From an uncultured Gluconobacter sp. (lineage in GTDB: Bacteria > Pseudomonadota > Alphaproteobacteria > Acetobacterales > Acetobacteraceae): a stretch of DNA of 60,260 nucleotides. The position numbers were made by a program, and so were the translations under genes. Below the pieces are notes generated by a model. The model was not told the origin of the DNA. It made no database searches and was given only the letters and a program-made list of their open reading frames with translations. Where the stretch lies: contig CALFLO010000097.1 in the NCBI GenBank assembly GCA_937880175.1, positions 1-60,260 on the forward strand, given 5' to 3'. Positions 48,397-57,530 of this stretch are shown here, one piece after another. Position 1 is the stretch's first letter. Every line of letters starts with the position of its first letter.

Positions 48397-51234
48397 TCAG
48401 CGCTTCCACCAGCCGGCACGACGCTTTGTCGGCGCGACTTCATCAATGTTCACCGGCTGAAGAACGTTGCCGTCCTCGGTCGGAGCTTCGACAGCCTTGG
48501 CCTTCGGCGCGCGACGGGCGCGGGTGCGCTTCGGCTTTGCAGCTTCCTCGGATGCTGCTTCTGCCGGAGCTGGTGCGGCTTCGGTCACAGGCTCAACCGG
48601 AGCTTCAGCCTCGACGGCCTGCGCTTTCGGTGCACGGCGCGTCCGGGTCCGACGGGGCTTGGGAGCCTCTTCGGACACAGACTCTTGCACAACCGGAGCA
48701 GGTACTTCTGCCGCAGGGGCTTCGGCAGCAACCGTCTCGACAGGAGCGGCTTCCACGGCCTTGGCGCGGGCCGGACGACGTCCGCGACCACGACGGGGCT
48801 TGGGAGCCTCTTCTGCGGCCGGCTCTTCCACGACTACGGCCGTTTCAATCGCCGGGACATGCTCGATCACGACGTCCGTGGGGGCGCTGATTCCGGTCTG
48901 AAGGGCCTGGGTCGTTCCTTCAAACTCGGCCTGCTCGATCACGTCGAAGATGTCGAAGCTGCCACCGAACGGATCGGCCGGCGTCGGCCCCGTGTAGCGG
49001 CGCGGAGCGGGACGCTCCTCGCGCTCTTCACGACGGCGCGGGTTGCGGGGAGCCTGTGCCGGAGCACTCGGACGCGGGGTGTGAGCCGGACGAGCCGGAG
49101 CCACGTCGCGGGTCTCGGACACCGGCTCGGCAGCGGCTGTCTCGGAGCCTTCATTCTCCTTGACGATGCGCTTGAAGCGGGTCCGGCGACGGCCCGGGAT
49201 GATCCCGTTCTCATCCGCGCCTTCGGGTGCTGCGATCCCGCGGGTTTCAGCCGTCGGAGCATCCTGCTCCTGACCGTTATCCGCTACCGTGACGTCACCA
49301 TTCTGCTCACGACGGCCACCACGACGGCGACGACGGCGACGGCGACGGCCGCCATTGCTTTCCTCGTCGCTCTCGGATGTTGCCACGTCCTCGATGATCT
49401 CGGCATCGACAACCGGCGTTTCCGTGCGCAGGGCGACGGGGGCCTGTTCCTCGATGATCTCGATCGTGCGGACATGCTCGGGAGCACGCTCGACAGCGCG
49501 TTCCGTCCGTTCCGGAGCACGGACCTGTGCCGGAGCCGGAATAGGAGCAGGGGTCTGGGCCTGAAGGCGCTCGATACGCATGTCAGCTGCAGCCAGGTTC
49601 TCTTCCGTGCGGAAAATTACCTGCATGCGGTGGTGGCGTTCGATATCCGCCAGCCAGGAGCGCTTGTGGTTGAGGATATAGAGCGCGATTTCCGAGCCCA
49701 CATGCACTTCGATTTCGGCCGAACGCTGACGTGCGCCTTCTTCATCGATGGCGCGCAGGACATGCAGGGCCGAGCTTTCCGTGCCACGGATGAAGCCGGT
49801 GCCCTGACAGTGCGGGCAGGGCGTCAGAACGGATTCCGCAATGGACGGACGCAGGCGCTGGCGGGACATTTCCAGCAGACCGAAATGGGAGATGTGTCCA
49901 ACCTGGATGCGCGCACGGTCGGAGCGCAGGGCTTCCTTCAGGCGCTTTTCCACCTGCGCATTGTGGCGGCGGCTTTCCATGTCGATGAAATCGATCACGA
50001 CCAGACCGGCCAGATCGCGCAGACGCAGCTGGCGACCCACTTCCTCGGCGGCTTCGAGGTTCGTGCGCAGGGCCGTTTCCTCAATGTTGCGCTGTGAGGT
50101 GGACTTGCCGGAGTTCACGTCGATGGCGACAAGGGCTTCGGTCTGGTTGATGACCAGATAGCCACCCGACGGCAGACGGGCCGTCGGCGAGAACATCGCG
50201 TCCAGATGACCTTCGACATTGTAGCGCGCGAACAGGCTCTGGCCGCGGTTCTGCCAGAGCTTCACCTTGTTGGCGTTGCTCGGCATCAGCAGGCGCATGA
50301 ACTCGCGCGCACTCTTCCAGGCGGCTTCGCCATCCACAAGGATGTCTTCGATGTCCTTGGAATACAGGTCACGGATGACGCGCTTGATGAGGCTTGCTTC
50401 CTCATAGACCAGCGTCGGCGCCACCGAGGACAGGGCGTGCGAGCGGATATCGTCCCAGAGCTGGAGCAGATATTCGCAGTCGCGCGTCACTTCCTGTGCG
50501 GGACGACCGGCACCGGCGGTGCGGACGATCATCGCCATGGATTTCGGCAGGTCCAGCTCCGCAATGACGTCGCGCAGACGGCGGCGGTCGGCATCGGACG
50601 TGATCTTGCGCGAAACGCCGCCGCCACGCAGGGCGTTCGGCATCAGGACACAGTAGCGACCGGCAAGGGAGACATAGGTGGTCAGGGCCGCGCCCTTGTT
50701 GCCACGCTCTTCCTTGACGACCTGAACCAGCAGCACCTGACGGCGGCGGATGACTTCCTGGATCTTGTAGTTGCGCAGGAAACGGGCCGTGCGACGCGAC
50801 GACGCGCTTTCCTCACCCGTATCGTGCTCGCCACCGACGGTCTCGGGCGCGCGACGGTCATGGTTGTCGCCGTCCTCGCTGTCAATTGCGTCCTCGGCGA
50901 CCGTTTCGGTCTCGCCATCATCAGCGGAATCGCCGCGCTCGGCAATTTCTTCTTCCTGGAGCGCGATGAGCTTCTCGCGGTCTGCGACAGGAATCTGGAA
51001 ATAGTCGGGATGGATTTCGCTGAAAGCGAGGAAGCCGTGGCGATTGCCGCCATATTCGACGAAAGCGGCCTGAAGGCTCGGCTCTACGCGAATAACCTTG
51101 GCAAGATAGATATTGCCCTTGAGCTGCTTCTTGGTCGATGTCTCGACGTCGTAATCTTCGACGCGGTCACCATCCATGACCACAACACGCGTTTCTTCCG
51201 CGTGTGTGGTGTCGATGAGCATACGCTTGGTCAT
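48397..51234 (-). CDS. rne: Ribonuclease E
   Basis: 945 residues from the ATG at 51234 (MTKRMLIDTTHAEET). S1 RNA-binding domain with a long acidic insert (about residues 85-145), alphaproteobacterial style. Catalytic Asp residues in ALVAIDVNSGKS and VVIDFIDMESRRHN; Zn-link CPHCQGTG. The last 400 residues are disordered: an Arg-rich patch (GGRRRRRRRRRGGRR) and repeats of the type APKPRRxRxRRAPKAxAVEA, which probably bind RNA and degradosome partners. Initiates mRNA decay and rRNA/tRNA processing. Confidence 0.97.
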   Translation of the reverse strand: MTKRMLIDTTHAEETRVVVMDGDRVEDYDVETSTKKQLKGNIYLAKVIRVEPSLQAAFVEYGGNRHGFLAFSEIHPDYFQIPVADREKLIALQEEEIAERGDSADDGETETVAEDAIDSEDGDNHDRRAPETVGGEHDTGEESASSRRTARFLRNYKIQEVIRRRQVLLVQVVKEERGNKGAALTTYVSLAGRYCVLMPNALRGGGVSRKITSDADRRRLRDVIAELDLPKSMAMIVRTAGAGRPAQEVTRDCEYLLQLWDDIRSHALSSVAPTLVYEEASLIKRVIRDLYSKDIEDILVDGEAAWKSAREFMRLLMPSNANKVKLWQNRGQSLFARYNVEGHLDAMFSPTARLPSGGYLVINQTEALVAIDVNSGKSTSQRNIEETALRTNLEAAEEVGRQLRLRDLAGLVVIDFIDMESRRHNAQVEKRLKEALRSDRARIQVGHISHFGLLEMSRQRLRPSIAESVLTPCPHCQGTGFIRGTESSALHVLRAIDEEGARQRSAEIEVHVGSEIALYILNHKRSWLADIERHHRMQVIFRTEENLAAADMRIERLQAQTPAPIPAPAQVRAPERTERAVERAPEHVRTIEIIEEQAPVALRTETPVVDAEIIEDVATSESDEESNGGRRRRRRRRRGGRREQNGDVTVADNGQEQDAPTAETRGIAAPEGADENGIIPGRRRTRFKRIVKENEGSETAAAEPVSETRDVAPARPAHTPRPSAPAQAPRNPRRREEREERPAPRRYTGPTPADPFGGSFDIFDVIEQAEFEGTTQALQTGISAPTDVVIEHVPAIETAVVVEEPAAEEAPKPRRGRGRRPARAKAVEAAPVETVAAEAPAAEVPAPVVQESVSEEAPKPRRTRTRRAPKAQAVEAEAPVEPVTEAAPAPAEAASEEAAKPKRTRARRAPKAKAVEAPTEDGNVLQPVNIDEVAPTKRRAGWWKR

Positions 51235-51787
51235 GGAAAACTGAACTCCACGACGCTCCACAATGGCTGCCTTGGCCGGGCGGAACGTCAGATTGTGTGG
51301 GGTGGAGGGAACGGCGCAGTCCGAACGCAGAACGGCGGGACACGTTGGGTCCCGTTCCGGTAAGGTTTCTGGCTGCAAGCACGTTGAGTGACATTCGTCC
51401 CCTGAACAGACGGCCGGTCCAGAAGCTGGAGCCGGATGAAAAACCTGATCCGGACGGGCATCTGGCCTGTGCCGGAGTACAATCACCAGTTCGATCCGGT
51501 CAGGACAGGATACGGAGGGCTAGTCGCGCAGCTGTCAAACGACGGGACGTCGTGGTGGGGACAGGAAAAGGCGGGAGCGGTACGGGAAAGGCGTGAACCC
51601 GTGACCGGTCGGACCGCACTTTACAGGTCCCTGTCACGCAGGATGGCTGAAACCGCCTTCCGTGGCAAGCGCGGCGTTTTTCATTTGTCCGTGCGCGGTT
51701 TGCCCTGCGTTCCGTGCCATGTTCCTGACAGGGTTTCATGCTGTATGGTTGGTCCGTCATTCACCGTTGCAGCCGGGGAACACAGGG
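51235..51787. promoter_or_regulatory. Long gap holding the rne leader and promoters
   Basis: 553 bp between divergent rne and the amidase gene. On the minus strand TTGACA (51538-51533) is a good -35 box, with TATCCT (51512-51507) as a poorly spaced -10; if used, the rne leader would exceed 250 nt. A short ACGAC/GTCGT hairpin lies beside it. No convincing gene is seen. Confidence 0.4.
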
Positions 51788-52612
51788 ATGCTGACGCGAC
51801 GCACACTGGCAGGTGGTCTTTCGGGGCTGCCATTGCTGCTGCCCATGGCAGCATTCGGGCGTCACCCGCTCCACAGGAAACTGTCTGCACCGGCCGTGCA
51901 CCGGGGCGCCGCGCCCCCGAAGCCGCTGGTGATGCTGGACCCCGGGCACGGCGGAAAAGATCCCGGCGCCATCGGGGTTTCCGGAACCTATGAGAAGCAT
52001 ATCGCCGAAGCGGCCGCGTCCGAACTGAGCCGCCAGCTCCTCTCTTCGGGCCAGTACCGCGTCGCCATGACCCGTTCCGAAGACCGGTTCATCCCGCTGG
52101 AAGGGCGGGTCGAACTGGCGCAGAAGCATCAGGCGCATCTCTTTATTTCCATGCATGCGGATGCCCTGCATGACCGGGATGTGCGCGGCGCAAGCGTCTA
52201 TACGCTTTCCAGTGGCGCCTCGGATGCGCAGACCGCCTCTCTGGCGCGAACAGAGAACAGCGCGGACCGGTTTGCGGGTCCCGCTTTTCACGGCATGTCG
52301 CCCGATGTGCAGCAGATCCTGGCCAGTCTTGTCTCTGAAGAAACGCGTCGCGGGTCTGCCCATATGGCGTCGAGCGTCGTCAATTCGTTCCGTAACAGGA
52401 TCGGTCTGCTGACCCATCCGTCACGCCATGCGGCGTTCGTGGTTTTGAAATCGTCCGAAATCCCGTCGGTTCTGGTGGAGATGGGATTCATGTCCAACCG
52501 TCTGGATGAAGCCGCTCTGCGTCAGGCCGTGCATCGCACACAGGTCGCCAGCGCCATGAAAACAGCCATAGACCGCTATTTCGCAACGCATTCCGGGGTC
52601 ATGACGGGCTGA
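51788..52612 (+). CDS. N-acetylmuramoyl-L-alanine amidase
   Basis: 274 residues from the ATG at 51788. Tat-like signal (LTRRTLAGGLSGLPLLLPMA). Amidase_3 domain with Zn ligands: His in MLDPGHGGKDPG, Glu in TYEKHIAE, His in SMHADAL, and catalytic Glu in LVEMGFMSN. Cuts septal peptidoglycan so daughter cells separate (AmiC-like). Longer in-frame starts upstream give an implausible N-terminus. Confidence 0.9.
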   Translation: MLTRRTLAGGLSGLPLLLPMAAFGRHPLHRKLSAPAVHRGAAPPKPLVMLDPGHGGKDPGAIGVSGTYEKHIAEAAASELSRQLLSSGQYRVAMTRSEDRFIPLEGRVELAQKHQAHLFISMHADALHDRDVRGASVYTLSSGASDAQTASLARTENSADRFAGPAFHGMSPDVQQILASLVSEETRRGSAHMASSVVNSFRNRIGLLTHPSRHAAFVVLKSSEIPSVLVEMGFMSNRLDEAALRQAVHRTQVASAMKTAIDRYFATHSGVMTG

Positions 52613-52688
52613 TCTGCCCGTTTTGCAATGGAGACTTCATGGTCATGCGGGTTGCGCATGACGCAAGAATCGGTCATTTAACGCAGCC

Positions 52689-52733
52689 ATGACGTTTCTT
52701 TCGATCCTCTCGCTTCGACTTATCGGCCCCTGA
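52689..52733 (+). CDS. Leucine-rich leader peptide of leuA
   Basis: 14 codons, MTFLSILSLRLIGP: four Leu and two Ile codons. It sits 88 bp before leuA and its stop lies within the first arm of a strong hairpin, the layout of transcription attenuators of branched-chain amino acid operons. Confidence 0.65.
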   Translation: MTFLSILSLRLIGP

Positions 52734-52774
52734 ACGCCTTTCCAAGGCGGACAGCGCTCCGTTGCGTTCAGGGG
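52727..52774 (+). promoter_or_regulatory. leuA attenuator-like alternative hairpins
   Basis: CCCCTGAACGC (52727-52737) pairs perfectly with GCGTTCAGGGG (52764-52774). A smaller hairpin CGCCTT-TCC-AAGGCG (52735-52749) shares bases with the first arm, so the two exclude each other. No T run follows the large stem. The rest of 52613-52820 holds no gene. Confidence 0.6.
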
Positions 52775-52820
52775 ATAACAGACCGAAAACCATCCTGAAC
52801 CAGACGAGACGATCACAATC

Positions 52821-54392
52821 ATGACTTTCCACCATCCGTCCTTCGGCAAGATCGCCGACGACCGCGTCATCATTTTCGACACCACGCTGCGCGACGGCGA
52901 GCAGTCCCCCGGCTTTTCGATGAACATCGAAGAGAAGCTCCGCATGGCCCATGCGTTGAGCAATCTGGGCGTGGACGTGATCGAAGCCGGTTTTCCGGTG
53001 GCCTCCGAAGGCGATTTCGAGAGCGTACGTCGTATTGCCGAAGATGTCCGCGGATCGGTGATCTGTGGTCTGGCCCGCAGCGGTGGCAAGCGCGATATCG
53101 AATCCTGTGGCGAGGCGCTGAAAAAGGCCGAGCGTCCGCGGATCCACAACTTCATTTCCACCTCGCCGCTGCATATGAAGTACAAGTTGCGGATGGAGCC
53201 GGAAACGGTTCTGGAAATCATCGCGTCGGGCAATCAGAAGGCCCGTCAGTTCACGGATGACGTTGAGTGGTCGGCCGAGGATGGCTCCCGCACCGATCCG
53301 GATTTCCTGTGTCGCTGCGTGGAAATGGCGATCCGCAATGGCGCCAACACGATCAACATTCCCGATACGGTCGGTTTTGCCACGCCGGAAGAAATGCGCG
53401 CGATCTTCACCATGCTGCGCGAGCGCGTGCCTGGTGCGGATCAGGTAATTTTCTCCGCACATAATCACAACGATCTGGGGCTGGGCGTCGCCAATACGCT
53501 CGCTTCCGTCGAAGGCGGTGCACGTCAGATCGAGTGCACCATCAACGGTATTGGCGAACGTGCAGGCAATGCGGCGCTTGAAGAAATCGTCATGGCCCTG
53601 CGCACGCGTCATGACCAGTACGGCAAGACGACCGGTATCGAGACGACGAAGCTGCTGGGCATGTCCCGTATGCTCGCGACGATCACGGGTTTTGATGTGC
53701 AGCCGAACAAGGCCATCGTCGGCCGCAATGCATTCGCGCATGAAAGTGGCATCCATCAGGACGGTATCCTGAAGAACGCCGCGACCTACGAAATTATGAC
53801 GCCGGAGAGCGTGGGCTGGAACAAGACCTCTCTGGTCATGGGCAAGCACTCAGGCCGCGCCGCGTTCCGTGACAAGCTGGCGCAGCTCGGTTACCCGCCG
53901 CTGGAAGATGAAGCCTTGAACGCGGCTTTCGCGCGCTTCAAGGATCTGGCCGACAGCAAGAAGGTCGTGTTCGACGACGATCTCCGTGCACTCGTCGATG
54001 ACGAGAGCCGCGATCACGAGCGTGTTCACCTGATTTCGCTGGAACTGGCATCCGGCACGAAGCAGAAGTCTCACGCGAAGCTCGAAATCAGCGTCGATGG
54101 TGCCATCCAGTATGCCGCGGTCAGTGGCAACGGGCCGGTTGATGCCGCGTTCCGTGCCATTGGGGAAGCGTTCCCGCATACCGCCGAACTGGCCCTGTTC
54201 TCTGTTGCCAACGTCACCGAAGGAACGGACGCACAGGCCCGCACGACGGTGCGTCTGCAGGAAAACGGCAAGCTCGTGGACGGGCAGGGTGCCGATGCCG
54301 ACACGGTTGTGTCCGCTGTTCGCGCCTATATCCATGCGTTGAACAAGCTGCTGACCAAGCGTGAGCGGACGGAGCCGGAAGCGCTTTCCTAA
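52821..54392 (+). CDS. leuA: 2-isopropylmalate synthase
   Basis: 523 residues. First committed step of leucine synthesis (acetyl-CoA plus 2-ketoisovalerate). HMGL signature IFDTTLRDGEQSPGFSM, metal ligands in SAHNHNDLGLGVANT, second signature GARQIECTINGIGERAGNA, KHSGRAAF, and a C-terminal LeuA allosteric domain (from about 390) for leucine feedback. Confidence 0.98.
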   Translation: MTFHHPSFGKIADDRVIIFDTTLRDGEQSPGFSMNIEEKLRMAHALSNLGVDVIEAGFPVASEGDFESVRRIAEDVRGSVICGLARSGGKRDIESCGEALKKAERPRIHNFISTSPLHMKYKLRMEPETVLEIIASGNQKARQFTDDVEWSAEDGSRTDPDFLCRCVEMAIRNGANTINIPDTVGFATPEEMRAIFTMLRERVPGADQVIFSAHNHNDLGLGVANTLASVEGGARQIECTINGIGERAGNAALEEIVMALRTRHDQYGKTTGIETTKLLGMSRMLATITGFDVQPNKAIVGRNAFAHESGIHQDGILKNAATYEIMTPESVGWNKTSLVMGKHSGRAAFRDKLAQLGYPPLEDEALNAAFARFKDLADSKKVVFDDDLRALVDDESRDHERVHLISLELASGTKQKSHAKLEISVDGAIQYAAVSGNGPVDAAFRAIGEAFPHTAELALFSVANVTEGTDAQARTTVRLQENGKLVDGQGADADTVVSAVRAYIHALNKLLTKRERTEPEALS

Positions 54393-54418
54393 TCTGCCCG
54401 GAAGAGGGCTTTTTCAGA

Positions 54419-54454
54419 AACAGGTCTGCGGGGAAACCTGCGGGCCTGTTTTTT
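54419..54454 (+). terminator. leuA terminator
   Basis: AACAGG (54419-54424) and CCTGT close an inner GCGGG-GAAA-CCTGC hairpin, followed by TTTTTT. Confidence 0.85.
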
Positions 54455-54525
54455 GACACAGGCATAAACAACTAAAATATATAGTTTATATAAGAAGTAG
54501 ACAAACATAACACGATCAGTATGGT

Positions 54526-54548
54526 TCCCTTATCTGTGGGATAAGGGA
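54526..54548 (+). promoter_or_regulatory. Inverted repeat covering the exporter ribosome site
   Basis: TCCCTTATC (54526-54534) pairs perfectly with GATAAGGGA (54540-54548); the second arm contains AAGGGA, the ribosome site six bases before the start at 54554. Upstream 54470-54500 is strongly AT-rich and may be the promoter. Confidence 0.65.
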
Positions 54549-54553
54549 CCGTC

Positions 54554-55321
54554 ATGCCGCATTCATGGCTCTATACGCTTTCGGGACTGCTGGTTGGTTT
54601 TCTGGTCGGGATGACCGGCGTGGGTGGCGGCTCCCTAATGACGCCGTTGCTGATCCTACTTTTTGGCGTCAAACCGCAGTCGGCTGTGGGCACGGATCTT
54701 CTGTATGCCGCCATCACCAAGATCTTCGGGACGGCCCTCAATCGTCATCACGGCGTTGTACGTTGGAGGATCGTTCTTCTCCAGATGGCGGGCAGCCTTC
54801 CGGCCGGGCTTTTGTGCCTGATCTTTTTGCGCCATTTCGGCCCGAGTCCGTTTATCTCGAAACTCATTACCGAAGTTCTGGGCGTGGCACTTCTGCTGAC
54901 GGTGCCAGCCATCCTGTTCAAACCCTGGCTGCAGAAATGGTCCAGCAATGCCGGGACGCTTCGCCCGCAGACTGTTGATATCCTGACGGTTGTTCTGGGT
55001 GTTGTTCTTGGAACGCTGGTGACGCTGTCATCGGTCGGAGCCGGGGCCATTGGTATGGCTGCGCTGACCGTTCTGTATCCCCGCGTCAGCACCCGGGTGC
55101 TGGTGGCGACGGATATCGCCCATGCCGTTCCGCTGGCGCTTCTGGCTGGCGGTGGCCACTGGCTTCAGGGTGCAGTCGATACCGTTGTGCTGGTGGAGCT
55201 TCTTATGGGGTCCATTCCGGGCATCCTGCTGGGGACGCTGCTGGCCGGACGTCTGCCGGAGGATGCGCAGAGATGGTTTCTGGGCATCCTCCTGGCGATC
55301 ATCGGTCTGAGAATGATCTGA
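54554..55321 (+). CDS. TSUP (TauE/SafE) family membrane exporter
   Basis: 255 residues, about eight membrane segments. Family features: LLVGFLVGMTGVGGGSLMTPLLILLFGVKPQSAVGTDLLYAA near the start and GVVLGTLVTLSSVGAGAIGMAAL in the second half, the two matching repeats of TSUP proteins. They move sulphite, sulphonates or related anions; the substrate here is unknown. Confidence 0.92.
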   Translation: MPHSWLYTLSGLLVGFLVGMTGVGGGSLMTPLLILLFGVKPQSAVGTDLLYAAITKIFGTALNRHHGVVRWRIVLLQMAGSLPAGLLCLIFLRHFGPSPFISKLITEVLGVALLLTVPAILFKPWLQKWSSNAGTLRPQTVDILTVVLGVVLGTLVTLSSVGAGAIGMAALTVLYPRVSTRVLVATDIAHAVPLALLAGGGHWLQGAVDTVVLVELLMGSIPGILLGTLLAGRLPEDAQRWFLGILLAIIGLRMI

Positions 55322-55346
55322 GACCGATGGTTGGGAAGGGGACGGC

Positions 55347-55865
55347 TCAGTAGCCGTACCCGCCCTGATAGTTCTGAGGCTGGGGCTGCTGGTAGCCGCC
55401 CTGCTGTGAATAACCGCTGTTGGGCGGATAGCTGTTCGCCGGATACTGGCAGTTCGTGTTCGGCGGACACTGATACTGGGGCTGCTGGCAGGTGGTGCCG
55501 GGCGGGCACTGGTACTGCGGCTGCATGTACTGACCCTGCTGCTGGTAGCCACCTTGCTGATTGTTGTAATAGCCCTGCTGCTGGCCATTGCCGTAGCCGC
55601 TCTGATAGCCGGGACGGTTGGGTGTGGTCACGGCACCTGCGCCGGCGCCCAGAACGCCACCCGCCAGAGCGCCGATCGCGGCACCCCGGCCACCACCGGC
55701 AAGCGCGCCGATCGCCGCGCCCGTCCCGCCGCCCAGAAGGCCGCCGCCCAGAGCGCGTGAGCCGGGGTCATAATTCCCTTCGCATCCACCCAGAGCCATG
55801 ACTGTGGCGAATGCCCCGACCAGCGCGGTGCAGCGCAGGGCAGAGTGGGAAAAAACGGTCCTCAT
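55347..55865 (-). CDS. Glycine-zipper lipoprotein with Gln/Tyr-rich tail
   Basis: 172 residues. Lipobox ALGGC. Glycine zipper (GGGLLGGGTGAAIGALAGG, GAAIGALAGGVLGAGAGA) then a low-complexity tail of Gln, Tyr, Pro and Gly with paired Cys repeats (YQCPPGTTCQQPQ, YQCPPNTNCQYP). Probably an outer-membrane-anchored surface protein. The zipper part is a paralogue of the next gene, so tandem duplication is likely. Confidence 0.85.
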   Translation of the reverse strand: MRTVFSHSALRCTALVGAFATVMALGGCEGNYDPGSRALGGGLLGGGTGAAIGALAGGGRGAAIGALAGGVLGAGAGAVTTPNRPGYQSGYGNGQQQGYYNNQQGGYQQQGQYMQPQYQCPPGTTCQQPQYQCPPNTNCQYPANSYPPNSGYSQQGGYQQPQPQNYQGGYGY

Positions 55866-55912
55866 AGTCCGAATCCTTGATCGTCTCTAACGGTGTGAGC
55901 GCTGCTTATAGC

Positions 55913-56167
55913 TCAATATCCGTTGCGTGGGCGGTTGGGCGTTGTCGCTGCACCAACTGCCGCACCTGTACCGCCGCCGGCAAGGGCGCCGATGAGCGCC
56001 CCCTGACCGCCGCCCGCCAGCGCGCCGATTGCCGCGCCGCCACCGGCACCAATCAGGGCGCCGGATCCCGCGCGTGAGCCGCTGTCATAGGGGCTGCCGC
56101 AGCCGGTGAGGGCAACGCCGCAAAGAGCAAGAGCAGCCAGAAAGCGGGGTGTTGTGAAGGTCTTCAT
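55913..56167 (-). CDS. Glycine-zipper lipoprotein, short paralogue
   Basis: 84 residues from 56167. Lipobox ALTGC, glycine zipper GSGALIGAGGGAAIGALAGG, and the shared TTPNRP(R/G) end, matching the preceding lipoprotein up to its tail. Transcribed in the same direction, 47 bp apart. Confidence 0.85.
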   Translation of the reverse strand: MKTFTTPRFLAALALCGVALTGCGSPYDSGSRAGSGALIGAGGGAAIGALAGGGQGALIGALAGGGTGAAVGAATTPNRPRNGY

Positions 56168-56463
56168 GACAAAACTTCCTGTTGGGCGTTCCCGTCCGCA
56201 TTCCGGTGATCGGAGCGGCAGGAACGGTTTCGCAAACCTAGACACGCACAACGTGACAGAAGGGTGGCGGGATCGGGGCGCACGATTATTTTTTTCGATG
56301 TCCTCGGATGGGATCTGTACGATCTGTTAAGACCGCGCGCATTATATTGAGTCTCCGGGCCTTGCTGAACCTGCCGTGTCTGGTTAAGTCCACCCGCGGG
56401 GAGCCGCCCCGCAATCACAATCCGCCATCTGTTCCCCGCACAGAGCCACGCCAGGAGTTTTGG
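56168..56463. promoter_or_regulatory. Control region between the glycine-zipper genes and mreB
   Basis: 296 bp between divergent genes. TATATT at about 56343 could be a -10 box for mreB, without a strong -35. AGGAG precedes the mreB start. No gene or large repeat seen. Confidence 0.3.
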
Positions 56464-57513
56464 ATGTTTTCTCGTCTGCTGGGTCTCATGTCTGCCGACA
56501 TGGCCATCGACCTCGGCACTGCCAACACGCTCGTTTATGTCAAGGGGCGCGGCATTGTCCTCGATGAGCCCTCCGTTGTGGCGATTGCCGAGGTGCGTGG
56601 CAAGAAACAGGTTCTTGCAGTCGGTAACGAAGCCAAGCAGATGGTCGGCCGTACGCCGGGAAACATCACGGCCATTCGTCCGCTGCGTGACGGCGTTATC
56701 GCGGATTTTGAAGTCGCGGAAGAAATGATCAAGCATTTCATCCGCAAGGTTCACAACCGCCGCGCCTTCGCCAGCCCGCAGATCATTATCTGCGTGCCCT
56801 CCGGTGCCACGGCTGTCGAACGTCGCGCGATTCAGGAAAGTGCCGAAAGCGCGGGTGCGCGCAAGGTTATGCTGATCGAGGAACCCATGGCGGCAGCCAT
56901 CGGCGCGGGCCTTCCGGTAACGGAACCTTCGGGCAGCATGATTGTCGATATCGGTGGTGGCACGACGGAAGTGGCCGTCATTTCCCTCGGCGGCATCGTC
57001 TATGCGCGCTCGGCGCGTGTGGGCGGGGACAAGATGGACGAAGCCATCATCTCCTATATCCGCAAGACCTATAACCTTCTGGTTGGCGAGAGCTCGGCAG
57101 AGCGCATCAAGATCGAGCTCGGCTCGGCCATGATGCCGGATGATCCCGCCAATCCCGATGGTCCCCTGACGGAGATCAAGGGGCGCGACCTCATCAACGG
57201 TGTGCCGCGCGAAGTGATCGTCAGCCAGGCCCAGATCGCCGAGAGCCTGGCCGAGCCGGTCATGCAGATCGTCGATGCCGTGACGACCGCGCTTGAGAAC
57301 ACACCGCCCGAACTGGCTGCCGACATCGTGGACAAGGGCATCGTCCTGTCCGGTGGCGGTGCGCTGCTCTACCGTCTGGACGAGGTCCTGCGTCTGTATA
57401 CGGGTCTGCCCGTGACGGTTGCGGAGAACGCCCTGTCCTGTGTGGCACTCGGAACGGGGCGTGCGCTTGAGGAAATGCGCCGTCTGCGCAGCGTTCTGAG
57501 CAGCATGTACTGA
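56464..57513 (+). CDS. mreB: Rod-shape actin homologue MreB
   Basis: 349 residues from the ATG at 56464 (AGGAG seven bases upstream). Actin-fold signatures: MAIDLGTANTLVYVKGRGIVLDEPSVVAI, RPLRDGVIADFEVAEEMIKHFI, MIVDIGGGTTEVAVISLGGIV, and VLSGGGALLYRLDEVL. Forms membrane filaments that position the cell-wall elongation enzymes. First gene of the mre cluster. Confidence 0.98.
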   Translation: MFSRLLGLMSADMAIDLGTANTLVYVKGRGIVLDEPSVVAIAEVRGKKQVLAVGNEAKQMVGRTPGNITAIRPLRDGVIADFEVAEEMIKHFIRKVHNRRAFASPQIIICVPSGATAVERRAIQESAESAGARKVMLIEEPMAAAIGAGLPVTEPSGSMIVDIGGGTTEVAVISLGGIVYARSARVGGDKMDEAIISYIRKTYNLLVGESSAERIKIELGSAMMPDDPANPDGPLTEIKGRDLINGVPREVIVSQAQIAESLAEPVMQIVDAVTTALENTPPELAADIVDKGIVLSGGGALLYRLDEVLRLYTGLPVTVAENALSCVALGTGRALEEMRRLRSVLSSMY

Positions 57514-57530
57514 GGACTGTCTGACGCCGG

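Noticed and set aside
48160..50097. 645-codon open frame antisense to rne
   Set aside because: Covers the repetitive basic tail of RNase E read backwards; no ribosome site and no domain.
48397..51486. N-terminal extension of RNase E to 51486
   Set aside because: The extra 84 residues are unlike any RNase E and the family starts at MTKRMLIDTT.
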